Part shown: in pieces, positions 1 to 12,100 of the stretch
Position numbering within the stretch: the stretch's first letter is position 1
How the letters are laid out: each line of letters begins with the position of its first letter
From: Pegea sp. RAD2-039
Taxonomy: Eukaryota; Chordata; Thaliacea; Salpida; Salpidae
Reading direction: 5' to 3'
Length of the DNA: 64,000 nucleotides
Assembly (NCBI GenBank): GCA_034620365.1
Contig: JAQGEQ010000283.1
Span: 248,001 to 312,000, forward strand
Notes under the pieces: model-generated
Told to the model about the DNA's origin: nothing
The model's input: only the letters and a program-made list of their open reading frames with translations
Database searches by the model: none
Made by a program: the position numbers and the translations under genes

Positions 1-330
1 ATAAATGAATTAGGCTTTTAATTTCTTCTTATTTAACAGATTTTTTTGCTTAAAATATAGATTGTTACTTGTTTAATACTCTAGGTAGATAAACTTTGAT
101 TATTAAAATTTCTATATTAGCTTTCTCAAACTGAATCAACTATTTAATTATTATAAGTACAATATTTTTGTTTTCATTTTTTTAGATGATTTTTCTAAGA
201 AGTATATTAAACCATATTAAAAGTTTTGTTTGACATGTATTTTTATGAAATATATTAAAAACTAATTATGCAGCTGGTTGTTTACAGTGACACTTATATT
301 TATTAGAATTAGATAAGTTTAATTCTAAAA

Positions 331-1659
331 ATGCCTTTAGTAGAAATGCTTGGTTCTTTAGGTGATAATCCATACTTTGGGGCAGGTTTTGGATTATTTG
401 CTTTAGGCTTTGCATCACAGCTTCTTAAGAAGGGTACAACACTTGCCTATACAGCTGCAAGACGCCATGCTCTAACAATTCTTGAGGTTCCTGTTTCTGA
501 TCAAAGTTATAATTGGTTATTACATTGGATTTCTCGAAGGCCAGATGCTAGTGCCCATCTAAGTGTTCGAACCCGTTTTCAGCAATCACAAAGCGGAAAA
601 GTAACTACAGAATTTACTTTTGCTCCTAGTCCTGGACTTCATTATATATGGCTCGGATATTTGCCAATAAAAATTGAACGAGTTCGTGAAAAGACAATGA
701 TTGATCAAGCCCATGGAGTTCCTTATGAGACGTTAACACTTACAACTATTGGGAAAAATAAACCTCTATTAGAAAAAATTTTAACTGAAGCTAAATTATT
801 GGCTTTGAAAAAGCAGGAAGGTTATACTTTAGTGTACAAACCTGTTGGTACAGACTGGAGGCAGTTTGGTCAGCCTCAAAGACATAGACCTCTTTCTTCA
901 GTAGTCATGGCTGCTGGACAAACTGATCGTATTGTGGCCGATGTTAATAGTTTTTTGAACTCTCAACAATGGTATATAGATCGTGGAATACCTCATAGAA
1001 GAGGTTATTTGTTATATGGTCCTCCTGGTTGTGGAAAAACTAGTTTTATAACAGCTCTTGCTGGTGAACTTCAGTATAGCATTTGTAGCTTAGATATAGG
1101 TAGTTGGTCACTATCAGATGATCGCTTACTACATTTTATGGTAAATGCTCCACCGCAAAGTATCATTTTATTAGAAGATATTGACTGTGCTTTCTTAGAT
1201 CGAACAAAAGAGTTTGATAATGTTAAATATCAAGGAATGCAAGGTGTTACATTAAGTGGTTTGTTGAATTCTTTAGATGGTGTAGTATCTTCTGATGGAA
1301 GAATTGTTTTCATGACAACAAATTACATTGAAAGACTTGATAGCGCCTTGATCCGCCCTGGAAGAGCTGATTTAAAAGAACATGTCACTTATGTATCACA
1401 AAAGCAGTTATCACAAGCTTTTGAGCATTTTTATCCTGAACAACCTTCTAGTGATACAAGTAACTTTGTAGAAAACTCATTACATGTTTGTGATAGAATA
1501 AGCATGGCTGATTTACAAAGCCATTTTATGTTGCATCGTTTTGATCCTAAAAAAGCTATTTCAGAGGCTATCAATCTCAAACCTTCAGACATAAAGTTTT
1601 CTCAACTATATTCAAAACCTGCCACCACTAACAATCAGTCTGCTCATAACATTTTATAG
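331..1659 (+). CDS. BCS1L: Mitochondrial AAA chaperone BCS1 (complex III assembly)
   Basis: Intronless gene for a 442-aa AAA+ ATPase. In the BCS1 family this inner-membrane protein translocates the folded Rieske iron-sulfur protein during assembly of respiratory complex III. Seen: a hydrophobic segment at about residues 14-32 (the single N-terminal membrane anchor), a BCS1-specific region of about 190 residues, Walker A GPPGCGKTS at 230-238, Walker B IILLEDID at 278-285, and the arginine-finger region RPGRAD at 342-347. Length is close to the roughly 420 residues of animal orthologues. The ATG at 331 directly precedes the conserved N-terminus. A pyrimidine-rich acceptor-like AG ends at 287, 43 nt before the ATG, so a 5'-UTR intron or a trans-splice site is possible. 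No frame damage or missing catalytic residue is visible. Confidence 0.95.
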   Translation: MPLVEMLGSLGDNPYFGAGFGLFALGFASQLLKKGTTLAYTAARRHALTILEVPVSDQSYNWLLHWISRRPDASAHLSVRTRFQQSQSGKVTTEFTFAPSPGLHYIWLGYLPIKIERVREKTMIDQAHGVPYETLTLTTIGKNKPLLEKILTEAKLLALKKQEGYTLVYKPVGTDWRQFGQPQRHRPLSSVVMAAGQTDRIVADVNSFLNSQQWYIDRGIPHRRGYLLYGPPGCGKTSFITALAGELQYSICSLDIGSWSLSDDRLLHFMVNAPPQSIILLEDIDCAFLDRTKEFDNVKYQGMQGVTLSGLLNSLDGVVSSDGRIVFMTTNYIERLDSALIRPGRADLKEHVTYVSQKQLSQAFEHFYPEQPSSDTSNFVENSLHVCDRISMADLQSHFMLHRFDPKKAISEAINLKPSDIKFSQLYSKPATTNNQSAHNIL

Positions 1660-2358
1660 TTGTCAGGTAGATTAAAAAGCAGAATTTAGAAGATTATAAA
1701 GATGCTTTAACATCTATGTGCTAGGATCAAATTTATTATTTTTAATCATGTGTTATAACTATATAACAAATTTAAATTATTCTTTACTTTTTTATAGATA
1801 TGTTTAATTAATCATAGTTGGTCAATTCCTATTTATAACTTGTTATTGGTTTAAATCTATTAAATGAAGATTTACTACAATTGACTTTACTAAAACAGAT
1901 TTATTTTTAAAGAAATCTATGAAGGTTTTATTTTCTGTGGTTAAGCTTTTTGTTGCTTTTATAATTCTTGATTTTGTTAAACTACTCAAATATGATATGT
2001 TTTTATATAGAAGATTTTCTTGATATTTTTGTAATTTTCATCATATAACATTTTCTCTCTTATGATAGATAACAGATATTACTAATTTGATATTATTTCC
2101 TGCTATAATGTATGTTTGCCTTTTTTGCTAGATAACATTATAATTTGTTTTAGCTAATTGAATTATCATAATTTTATTACTTTATTGAATTAATGTTTCA
2201 AATATAATTTGCATTTTATTTTCATTAAAATTTTTAGTAAGTTTAGTTTCTAATTTTCTAATCTAATTTTAATTTCATAAACAACTTACATCATCTAGCT
2301 ATGCTGCCACCTTTACTATCAACTTTTCAATTTTATAAAAATATAATTTTTTCATTCA
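1660..2358. other. Intergenic spacer BCS1-VAP
   Basis: About 700 bases of AT-rich DNA between the BCS1 stop codon and the VAP 5' region. I see no coding potential, repeat or RNA gene. It ends in a pyrimidine-rich splice acceptor at 2359. Confidence 0.6.
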
Positions 2359-2392
2359 GCGATTAGTATATACTTTTGTCCCATCTTTTAAA

Positions 2393-4780
2393 ATGTCAAA
2401 ACCTAAGCAGCCTCAAGTTCTGGAAATAAATCCTTCATTTGAACTTCGCTTTCAAGGTGAGCTTCAAATGCTAGCATTTAACTGATAAATAATTTAATAC
2501 TTTTGTCATTTTAGAAATCATTTTGTTTGAACATTTGTCTGTAACATTTTTATAAGTTTGTGTTGTAAACGAATATTTAATTTGCAGATTTAAAAAACTA
2601 ATAAAAAGATTGTTTCTATTTTATGTGCGTTTATGAATTATTTATATCAGAACGTTTCATCAATTCAAAAAACTAATTGTTATTATTTTAAGCTTTTATT
2701 TCAGCTTTGAATAAAGTCCAACCTTGACTTTAGTCTATTTTTAACTTCTTATTTTTCAATGTTAGATTTTATTGATGGTTTGTTTTTCAGGACCATTTAG
2801 TGAAGTTGTTACTTCTAATCTTCAACTATTTAATCCATCTGATAAACGAGTTTGCTTTAAAGTCAAAACAACTGCTCCTAGACGTTACTGTGTTCGGCCA
2901 AACAGTGGAATTGTAGAACCACAGTCTACTGTTAATGTTTCAGGTATTTTATCTGTTTTTATATTTAATCAAATTAGCCGCGGAGAAAATAGAACACAAA
3001 GATACAAGAAGAAAATCTTTAGCAGTGCTTTAAAGTATAAAAAATCAGAATTGCTTGTTGATAAAAGCATTAAGTAGTTCTTTGGTAGAAAAATACAATA
3101 TTTTATACTCCAAAATGAACTCATTTACTTCACTTAATCTTTGGATGTCGAGTAGAATTAAAATTAATTTGTTGATCGTATGTTTTGTAACTTTGTTGTG
3201 ATACAAATTCTCTTTCAATTGAAATTCACCCACTAATTGAATTGAGTAAATAGTTCTAAACTGAACAATTTATTTACAAGTAATGCTGCAGCCTATCGAA
3301 GGAGATATAAATGATAAAGGCAAGCATAAATTTATGATCCAATCAATGTTTGCTCCTGAAGCAATTGAAGACATGGAGAAGTTGGTGAGTTGCCTTGAAC
3401 ATTTCTTAAATTCTCTGAAAATGAAAGAAAGTTGTAAAATGTTAAAATTACTTGAAAGTGTTGATGTAACTTACAATTAGTCGAGTCATCTTGAATATTC
3501 TCTTGCAGTGGAATGACGCTTCATCTAGTGATATAATGGACACCAAGCTCCGCTGTGTATTCGAGGAAACTCCAGCTTGTGTTAGTTTCATATTTATATA
3601 ATTTCGTTTGAATTTTTTGCTAATGCATCTTAAAACTCACTAAAAACAATCATAATACATAATGATATGACACACACTCAAACATGATATGATACGATGA
3701 GATGTTCTACTCGGTTTAATTGTACTTTAATATTTATTCTTACAGTCATCTAAGACCTAATTAATCATTTGTAATTATCTAATTGCTTTAATTTGTTGCT
3801 AAATTGATACATTCTAGTTGGTTGAAATAATTCCGCATTTACAAAATTGTGTTTACATAAAATGCGTACGATATCTGCTTTCAAGTGTAAATATACTTGT
3901 TTGATCAAGAATGATTTATGTGACAGGTAACCGAGGAAATCTGTGAAGAAGCTGAAGAAGTTGTTGTTGAAAGTGAAAAACCTAAAGATAACCCTAAAAC
4001 TGAATTGCGTCTTCTCATGGAGGAATGCAAGAGACTACAAGCTGAAAGCTCCAAATATAAGAATCTTTACGACCAAATAAAAGTCAGTTTTTTGAAGATA
4101 ATTTTATAGTGTACAAAATTCAATTTTATTAAACCTATCTGAGGAATATCTTAAAAGTTGTGTAAACACTAAGATAATTTGGAAAAAACCGTAGAAATAG
4201 CTTAATCTGTGTCTTTGTGGATTTAATCACGTATTTAAAGATTATTTGTTTACTCATGGCCTAAAGGAGATTGCATTTTCAGCTGGTTCTATTAGTATAG
4301 ATGTAATAATTTAGTCCCACGCAACATTTGTCGTTTTTCAAAGTTCTTATCATATGATTGTATCTATAGAAAGTTTCTTTTCAATTATTACTAGTATAAA
4401 GTTGACTGAATTATAAGTTACAATTTCTCAAACTCTCTAACCTCTATTAATTTTTTTGCTATCTGAAATTTTCGTCGATTTCGAAATTGCTTCGTAAGAA
4501 AATTTGCGATTGAATATTAGATGCTGTCAACTTGATTTACTTTCAAACTTCAAATAAGCTTTTTGGCGGTTGCCACATAATTAAGTATTTAAAATTCTTG
4601 TAGAACTTCCTTCCTTAGTTTATTCATATTTTAAAACATCAACTTTTTTAGTGTCAAACTCGTGGAACCAAAGGAGGGTATGAAGAGCTGATGACGATTG
4701 TACAAACTCATATCATGGTCGTTGCTATCTTCATTATTTTCACGTTTGGTTTCGGTCTTATGATAGGTGTATCTATTTGA
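2393..4780 (+). CDS. VAPB: VAMP-associated protein (VAP-A/B), ER membrane contact-site receptor
   Basis: Complete six-exon gene, 225 aa after splicing. My exons are 2393-2456, 2791-2943, 3281-3384, 3509-3580, 3927-4082 and 4652-4780; phases agree at every GT-AG junction. VAPs are tail-anchored ER proteins whose MSP domain binds FFAT motifs of lipid-transfer and tethering partners. Seen: an MSP domain over about residues 8-125 including the signature [17 protein letters not shown], an acidic linker, a coiled coil at about 145-180 ([14 protein letters not shown]), and a C-terminal membrane anchor ending [10 protein letters not shown]. The start ATG at 2393 follows an acceptor-like AG (2359) by 33 nt. 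The VAP-A/VAP-B split is vertebrate, so the symbol means the family. Confidence 0.94.
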
Positions 4781-5902
4781 AACTGTCACTACTCACTCGC
4801 TAGCTTTACTTTTTGTGGCAATTGCCTGAGTTAATAAAATTTTCTTTGTGTTTAGTTTCTTAAATTTAACTTATGTATCCAAAAAAATATGCTACCCCGC
4901 TCTTTGCATGGATCAGTTACTAAGTAGTTACACGATAGCGTAGCTAGCTTGGATTAATTGTCAACTTCTTGTTATTTCCTGAACAGACTGATGTATTTAC
5001 TTTCTTCCATCATTTACCAGTCGCTAACTTTCTCTAATTATTTTTTGTATAGTAAAGTAATGATAGAAGCTGTCTAACATCTTCATCTACTCTAACAAAG
5101 CTCTTACAATCTAATGTATATTTTATGTTATGATTTTCTTAACAGTTTCAGTTTATTGATAGTTTCTACTGTAAAATAATAGAAAAATGTTTGTTGTTGA
5201 GACTCACTCTATCCGCTTCGCTCATTTATTACCCAAATAATTTGCTGCTGGAAATCTTTATTCAAAATATATCAATTAAACACCAAGCTCATTCAACTTT
5301 GCAATCATCTGCTTAAATCTTGGATGTTTTGCAGCGGAAAGCAAACTTTTAACTTATTATTCTTTCTTGGATTTATTTCATTTGCTAAATTATCTATCTT
5401 CATGTGCACTCCAACGAACTCAAACTTCAACATCACTTTGTGTTCTCGACCAAACCCAATCTACTGACTCTGATTAAACTTCGATACATAGTTATTATTT
5501 ATCTAAATTTTCTGTTTACACAGCTCAAAGGATTTTTTAAACATAAATCTTCTTTGCATCAACACATTCCTTCTGTGGATGAGTTCTCAGCAAATCAACT
5601 TAATGATTTTTACCTTCAAACTTTTAATAATTGTGGCTGGCGAGTGAATGTAGGATTATTTGGTGTTTATCGTTAATTTTAGTTTGAATAAAGCTTTAAG
5701 TAACAACCATAACTTAGCCTGGTGAAATACAATCGAGCAGATGTTAGATGTCAATTAGTTTTTCTTATCACGACCTTACTTTGTAGAAAAGTGTAGATAC
5801 TTTTTAATATCTATTAAATTCATGACAAAGTTTGTTCAAAAATATCATTTATCTGAACGAAATTTCTTTTTATTTTTCTTCGGACTAGTTTGAGTGCAAC
5901 TT
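4781..5902. other. Intergenic spacer VAP-GFOD
   Basis: About 1.1 kb between two convergent genes. An open frame of 90 codons at 5404-5676 has no recognisable domain and I do not call it a gene. A minus-strand AATAAA at 5869-5874 lies 29 nt past the proposed GFOD stop and could be its polyadenylation signal. Confidence 0.5.
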
Positions 5903-5944
5903 TTATGGCTCTAATGAGGGCCGTTTGCTGATTTCATCAATAAT
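5903..5944 (-). CDS. Proposed last coding exon of the GFOD-like gene
   Basis: Tentative. On the minus strand an acceptor (ataacag) is followed by 13 codons and a stop, read in phase 0, which matches the phase-0 donor of the main GFOD exon at 7973. The joined end reads WEQ then IIDEISKRPSLEP, which resembles the animal GFOD segment after its conserved Trp (an acidic, Pro-containing tail). It gives 389 aa in total, the size expected for GFOD1/2. An AATAAA follows 29 nt downstream. The implied intron is about 2.0 kb. The exon is so short that chance similarity is a real possibility; cDNA would settle it. Confidence 0.4.
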   Translation of the reverse strand: MIDEISKRPSLEP

Positions 5945-7972
5945 CTGTTATCGTTGTTGTTACGATTGCAAAATACAAAATATATTTTGGGGCTACAATT
6001 ATGTTTTCTAGATTTTAGGCCCTTGTTTTTTAATTCTGTAGTTTAAGTCATAATTTAAGAAGATTGATTTATCAAAAACCATCCATACCTACTATTCTAC
6101 ATTTGAAACAATCTAAATGTTTCCTTTAACTTTTGTAATTTTGAAATAAATAGCAAGAATGCAGTAGCAGCTAAATTAGTTGTTCTCCATTTATCAAGTT
6201 TCATATCGATTTATGTTTTGAAGGAATACAAACATTCAGATAATTTCAGTTACAAACATACTTCTAGACACACCACAATATTACTGAAAAAACAACCAGA
6301 CTATTTTCGCAAATAATTTAAAATCAATTCCATCTGAGTATTTAGACAAACTCTGAGAATAGTAGTAAATGGGATTTAAGAAATGATTAAACTTGAATAG
6401 TCCTAAAGAAATTAACTTAATAGAAAATAAATTAATCGAATCTGTTAACCATTGTAACCAGTCAAAAACAATTTCTTGCATATAATAAAAGCTGATGCAA
6501 GCTTTTGAGTGAAAGTAAAAATCTGTTCCCCGTGGCACACAATAAGACAGCGAATAGAAAATAAATTAATTGCGAAATACAGAAAGCTCTATTGAGATTA
6601 GTGGCTCATTTTTATAAAGTTTTTAGAGATTCAAAAACAACAAATACTTGTTGCAAAGTTTGTGGAATCAATTTTAAGATAAAAATAATTTGACTAGTTT
6701 ATGATTTATACTATTGTCTGGAATCATTTAAATTTGATAAAAACCTTTTTTTATCAGTTCAACAAACAGTAAAAAACTGATTTTACTTTAGTTTGTAGAC
6801 CAACTAGAAAATCACAATGCGAAAAAGATAACTTTTCGGAAGAAGATCAACAAAAATGTAATAAAAGAGGATTTAAAATAAGATCACAAAACTTGCAGTT
6901 CATTTATGAAGGTCAGTAAAATGAAAGAAAAGACTTTTATCTTTCTCTACTATCAAGGAATTATCAGATTTGCAGAATGTCTATTTTTTGTATCAGTGTT
7001 GTCTTGTGGAATATTTTCAACCTACAAAGAAATAGTAGAAGTTTTATTTACAAATGTAAACTATTAATAGCTGGTTTAACATTTGATATTAAAAAAATCA
7101 TAAGAACAAGTAAAAATTATTCTTAGGATATCAAACAATCATTACAGATTCATCTAAATAACTCTAACAGACTCATTAAAAATTAGTAAAATATCAAATA
7201 AGAAACTAATGATTATAAAATTAAAAAATAGATAAACTACTTATCATTTAAAAAATGCAAAATACAAAATATCTCAAGTTCTAGTAAACACATAGATCTT
7301 TTAGAACAAGTGTTATTTATGATGTTAGCTTAATGTAAAGAACAATATTTACAGCTTACAAAATTTTTGTAAAACAAACAAAAAATTTACGAGTCTAAAA
7401 ATGATAGCTTGCTATATAACAAGTAAAAATATTAAATTTATATCAATCAGTGCAACAATTTCAAAAGAAAAATTAAATGATTAACTGAAGAAATCAGAAA
7501 AGAAAATGGATTTTATTAAGATAAATCTAATTATATAGTTAGTGCAAAACGTATCTGTCAATTATATATAATATTTGGTTCTTGTTTGCTATAAGAGCTG
7601 TTAAATTTATAACTCACAGCCATACGTTGAATGAAGAAATAAATGTCTAGTTTTAATTATTAGGACATCAAAAACTTCTAAACATTGTTGACATTAGTGA
7701 TACAATATAGTAAAATCATAGAAAAAAATTTGATAGTCAAAAAATAGGATAGAATATACACTTAGAATATTTGTATCTAACATAAAAAAGTGAAAGATTT
7801 ATCAATACAACTTATTAAACTATGCAATAATAAACTAAATTGTTGGTATTTGACCAAAATTAATTTTGAATGTAAGTACATAACACTAGATAACCAATAT
7901 CTGAAAATATAAAATTTTATAGATTATATAATAATATGATTCAATTTGATATAAAATAAATCTTATAAACAC
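5945..7972. other. AT-rich stretch, probably the GFOD intron
   Basis: About 2 kb with no supported gene. An 85-codon minus-strand frame at 6281-6538 has no recognisable domain. If the last GFOD exon at 5903-5944 is right, this is the intron between it and the main exon. Confidence 0.45.
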
Positions 7973-9100
7973 CTGTTCCCAAACAGAACTCCTACTAGAT
8001 TTGAATATTGATTCTAACACACTATGAACATACAAAGTATCTTCAAAAGTAGCTGCTGGTTGTAGTTCACCTTCATGCCAAGTCACTCTATCTGTACTTT
8101 TCTTATTAAAAGCTTTTTTTAATGATTCAACAAATTTGGCCATTCCAACACAGAATGGTATAGGCAGCTGTTTTGCTATTTCTTTTGGAAACACTGATTC
8201 AAGCCCTTTTGGAATTTCATGTGGGTCTTCTTCTAATAAATCTTCATTTATATCCTGATCACTACATGACTGTCCATATAAATAACCATCTTCTGCTCGA
8301 AGGTAAGCGTTTGTACCCTGAACATGTATTTCATATTTAAACTTTCCACGAACATTATTGTTTAAAATACATTCACAACAAATGTCATTCTCCATCAGCA
8401 TTCTAAAACTACAATAGTCATCACTTGTTATTTCACGAAAACCTAAAACTTTATCAGTCTTCTTCTGATATGTCTTTAACATTCCATGTACTTTTTTAGC
8501 CCTTTGCCCAGTTATAAAAGAGATTATATCAATAAAATGTGTTCCAAAATTAGTTAGAAAGCCACCGCCAATTCGGTGATCGTGAAACCAATTAAAATGA
8601 ACATCAATTGAAAGAAAACAATGTACTCTGACTTCAATAACTTGAATATCACCAACATAACCCTCATTAATTTTGTTTTTCATTTCCATAAATGTGGGTA
8701 AAAATCTAAAATAAAAAGAAATTAAAGATAACAACGAAGGATAATATTGGGCAGCATCTAATACAGATTTAGCATCCTTGAAGTTTAAACCCGCAGGTGA
8801 ATCACATATTACCATCTTCCCAATTCTGAGAGTCTTTAAAGAAATTTGCAGTTGCAAAAATGGAGGACATTTAATACAAACAAGTTTGACTTTAGGATTT
8901 AATAAAACATCATCAATATGACAAGTATAAAATGGTATTTTTAATTCAGTAGCAAGTTTATTTGCATCATCTTCAACTTTACCCCACAAGGCTTCCACTT
9001 GAAAACCCTGAGATTGAAACAAGTAAATGATTGCTCTTGCTGTTAATCCTGTACCAAATATGCCTATACCAGGAAGTTCAATATCATTATTTGTCATCAT
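7973..9100 (-). CDS. GFOD: GFOD1/2-like Gfo/Idh/MocA oxidoreductase, main exon
   Basis: Encodes 376 residues of a glucose-fructose oxidoreductase domain-containing protein. Seen: an N-terminal Rossmann dinucleotide-binding start (GIGIFGTGLTARAI), the family run around LVCIKCPP and GKMVICD, then the C-terminal alpha/beta domain (GFLTNFGTHFIDIISFITGQ, ITSDDYCSF, ATFEDTLYVHSVLESI). The substrate of animal GFODs is not well established; the fold predicts NAD(P)-dependent activity or a scaffold role. The frame stays open to 7886, but the family alignment stops at WEQ, exactly where a good donor (CAG/gtgttt) lies at 7973, so the extra 28 codons are intron read-through. The start is the first of two adjacent ATGs; an acceptor-like AG lies 19 nt upstream (9120). 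Confidence 0.9.
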
Positions 9101-9120
9101 AAAGTATACAAGATAAAACC

Positions 9121-12100
9121 TTTGGGAAAGTAAAATATTATAGAAAAGAATTAATGTGAAATGAATAACTTATATTACAGATATGAAAAAACTTTATTTT
9201 TATCAAAGTTAACTCTATAAAAATAGACTTTCAAAAAAGGAACCGCAAAAAGTTTACCTGCTACTAATGAAGCTTTTCATTTAACTAATAATACAACAAA
9301 TACTAATAGTGTGAAAGAATTATAAAAGTATTTCAAACAAACAAAAAGTTTATTAATCTTGCCAGCAATCAGTTTTTTATCTAGAATATTTTAATTTCTT
9401 ATTGGCAAGTAGATTTAATAATTCACTCATACGACTAATAATAGAATAATTCAAAACTTTATAGCCAATTAGTTTGATCTGTGTCATAAATTTTATTTTT
9501 AATTAGTCAACATCAAATTTATATGAAATCAAATAACTTCAAATCTATAAATTTTAAGGTTTTTGCTTTAAAATTTATAAGATACTTCATAAAGCAAACA
9601 TAAATTGACAAATTAATAATAATAGTAGTAATGATAGTTCATAATTTTTCTTTATTATAAATGAAGTTTAGAAAAACAAACTGTAAAATTAATTACTAAA
9701 TATCATTAAAACAATACTTTGAATAAGTTTATACCCAACTTATCTAAACATTTAAAACTTTTAAGATAAACTGAGATAAATAATTCAACAAATTTTAAAA
9801 ACATTCATACTACTGTATCTACTTTGAAAATATCAAAATAAAAAAACACATTTTATAAAGCTTGATGATTAAATAAACTTTTAGATCAACATTATACTAT
9901 AAACAAGACAATAGTAGAACTAGAAAGACAGATGCAATGTTTTTATAGATTTAAGCTTGATATTTCAAATCTAAACTTGGTCTATCTATATGAAATAAAA
10001 AATATAAAACTTTAAGAACATCTTAAATAAGTAAAAATACTTTGATCAAGATTTTTCTTCATTCGATTTTATTATAAATCAATTATAAAATAGTATAGCT
10101 ATGCTTTAAAAATATTTCATTAAACAGACTAGCAAACAATGAAGAAAAGATAAAGCATAATATCCTATAAAGAGAAAACAATTTATTTTTGTTACTATGT
10201 AACTATCAAAAGATGATTTATAAGTGATTTGACTTAGAGAACAAATTGCAGATTTTATATCAATATACATAGCAGTCTAGAAGACATATATAAAAGAAAA
10301 TATATAAAAGTTAAATAATACAAGTTTTATATAAACAACTAACTTATCAAAAACAAGACTTAATTAAAGCTACATAAGCTAGAATCAGAATTTACATAAA
10401 AATAACGTGGCATAAAAAGGAATGATTAAATAGTTTTGTAAGCTAGCGAAAATAAATTTTTTTAAATATTATAAACATTTATTTTAACAATAATGATTAA
10501 TTTGACTTTATTTTTTCTATAATGATATATCATTACTAATATTTTAGGTTTAGAGAGCAACGTACTTTATAAGATAACTTTAAGGTATTTCTTTACAACT
10601 GCATAAATTTATGAATAACAGCATTTTTAAACATCATGCTAACGGTGCAACTGTTGATTCAGATGTCAATATAAAGACTGTAAATAAGTCACAGATATCA
10701 AGTATTCTACACATTTTTACGGCAATAAAAATCACCTAAAGTAAATAGTTTATACTTTATTTGGTCTTTGATAGAAATAGGTAGAAAATCAATATTTTAC
10801 ATATAGTTTTATATTTTACGATTTCTAAATTTATTTTTGGGCAAATTCTAGTATGAAATGTGTAACATGAATTTGTACATTTATTAAAGACTCTATCACC
10901 TACAATTTATAGTCTTAAATACCAACATAATTTTAAAGTTTTATGGATAAGCTTATTATAATCACTTATTAAGCATTGCAAACATTCTGTTAAACTGCAG
11001 GAATTTTTATATAAACGTCGCAAAGCAATTTTCTGTAGAAAAGGGAAATGTTTAACTTTAGCTATAAAGTTTTTATCTATAATTAAATTATTTTAAACAA
11101 TAGTTTTTGTATGACAGTTTTTATAAAGCTTATAAAACAAAATTAGTTTTTCATGAAAGTCTTTAGTATAAAAATGTTTTAAATTTGTGAACTTAAAAAC
11201 AAGCGCAATGCTTGATTTGGCATCAAACGAATGAGACTATAAAGTATTTATAAACAAAGCAGTTATATAAGTTCGACTTTAGTGAGTTTAATAGCTTGAA
11301 CTGCTTTATTATACATTTTTATAACTCTTTCTTAAAGATTTTTAGTAATAGATAATATTAAAAAAAAAAGTTTAAACTGGGTAATTCATTTTACGGCTTT
11401 GATACATTAATTTTTATATGTTAGTGAAACTTTCTAGCAGTTAATGAAATTTTATTGTAGATAATATTATTTTTTAGATGTTTGTCAATTATTATGAGTA
11501 CATCAGATAATAAAAAGTTACAATAAATATCCAAATAAAAAGTTGATAATTATAAATGCAATTATTTTTGTTGCATCAAGTTAGATTTGAATGCATTTTG
11601 TTTTAGCTTCAGTCTAAGCTAATTTATTGCTAATTTAAACTTGCTTTAAGCATTTATAAATAATGAACTTCAAACGTATTTCTACATTCTAATTAGTCAA
11701 AAACAGGACAACAAATTTTTTAGGTTCGTCCAGCAAAGACGATTATTAAATTTTAAGTTACTAATTTTTGCAAAAATGGGAAAATTAAAAAATTGCTTCT
11801 GTGTCACAACAAAATAACATAATTAAAATAAATGGCTAAAAAACAAACATTATCATAGCTATAGCTAAAGGCGTCTATCTCATCGTATTTTAATCAACAA
11901 ACTCTATTAAAAGTATAAAATTTTAAAAATACTGTTACATCTATTCTAGAGATTTTTGAAGAGTATACAGGTACTTTCAGGTTGTGTTCGTCTGTGCTTC
12001 TTATAGGCGTCTCAGATGGCCAAATGTAATATTTATTCGCCTACTTTTTATTATCTAAGAGTCTTTTATAGAGTAAGCTTGTAAATTAACCTAATTACGT

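Noticed and set aside
5404-5676. 90-codon plus-strand open frame
   Set aside because: No domain, no splice context and low-complexity composition. Weak resemblance to LINE linker sequence is not enough to call it.
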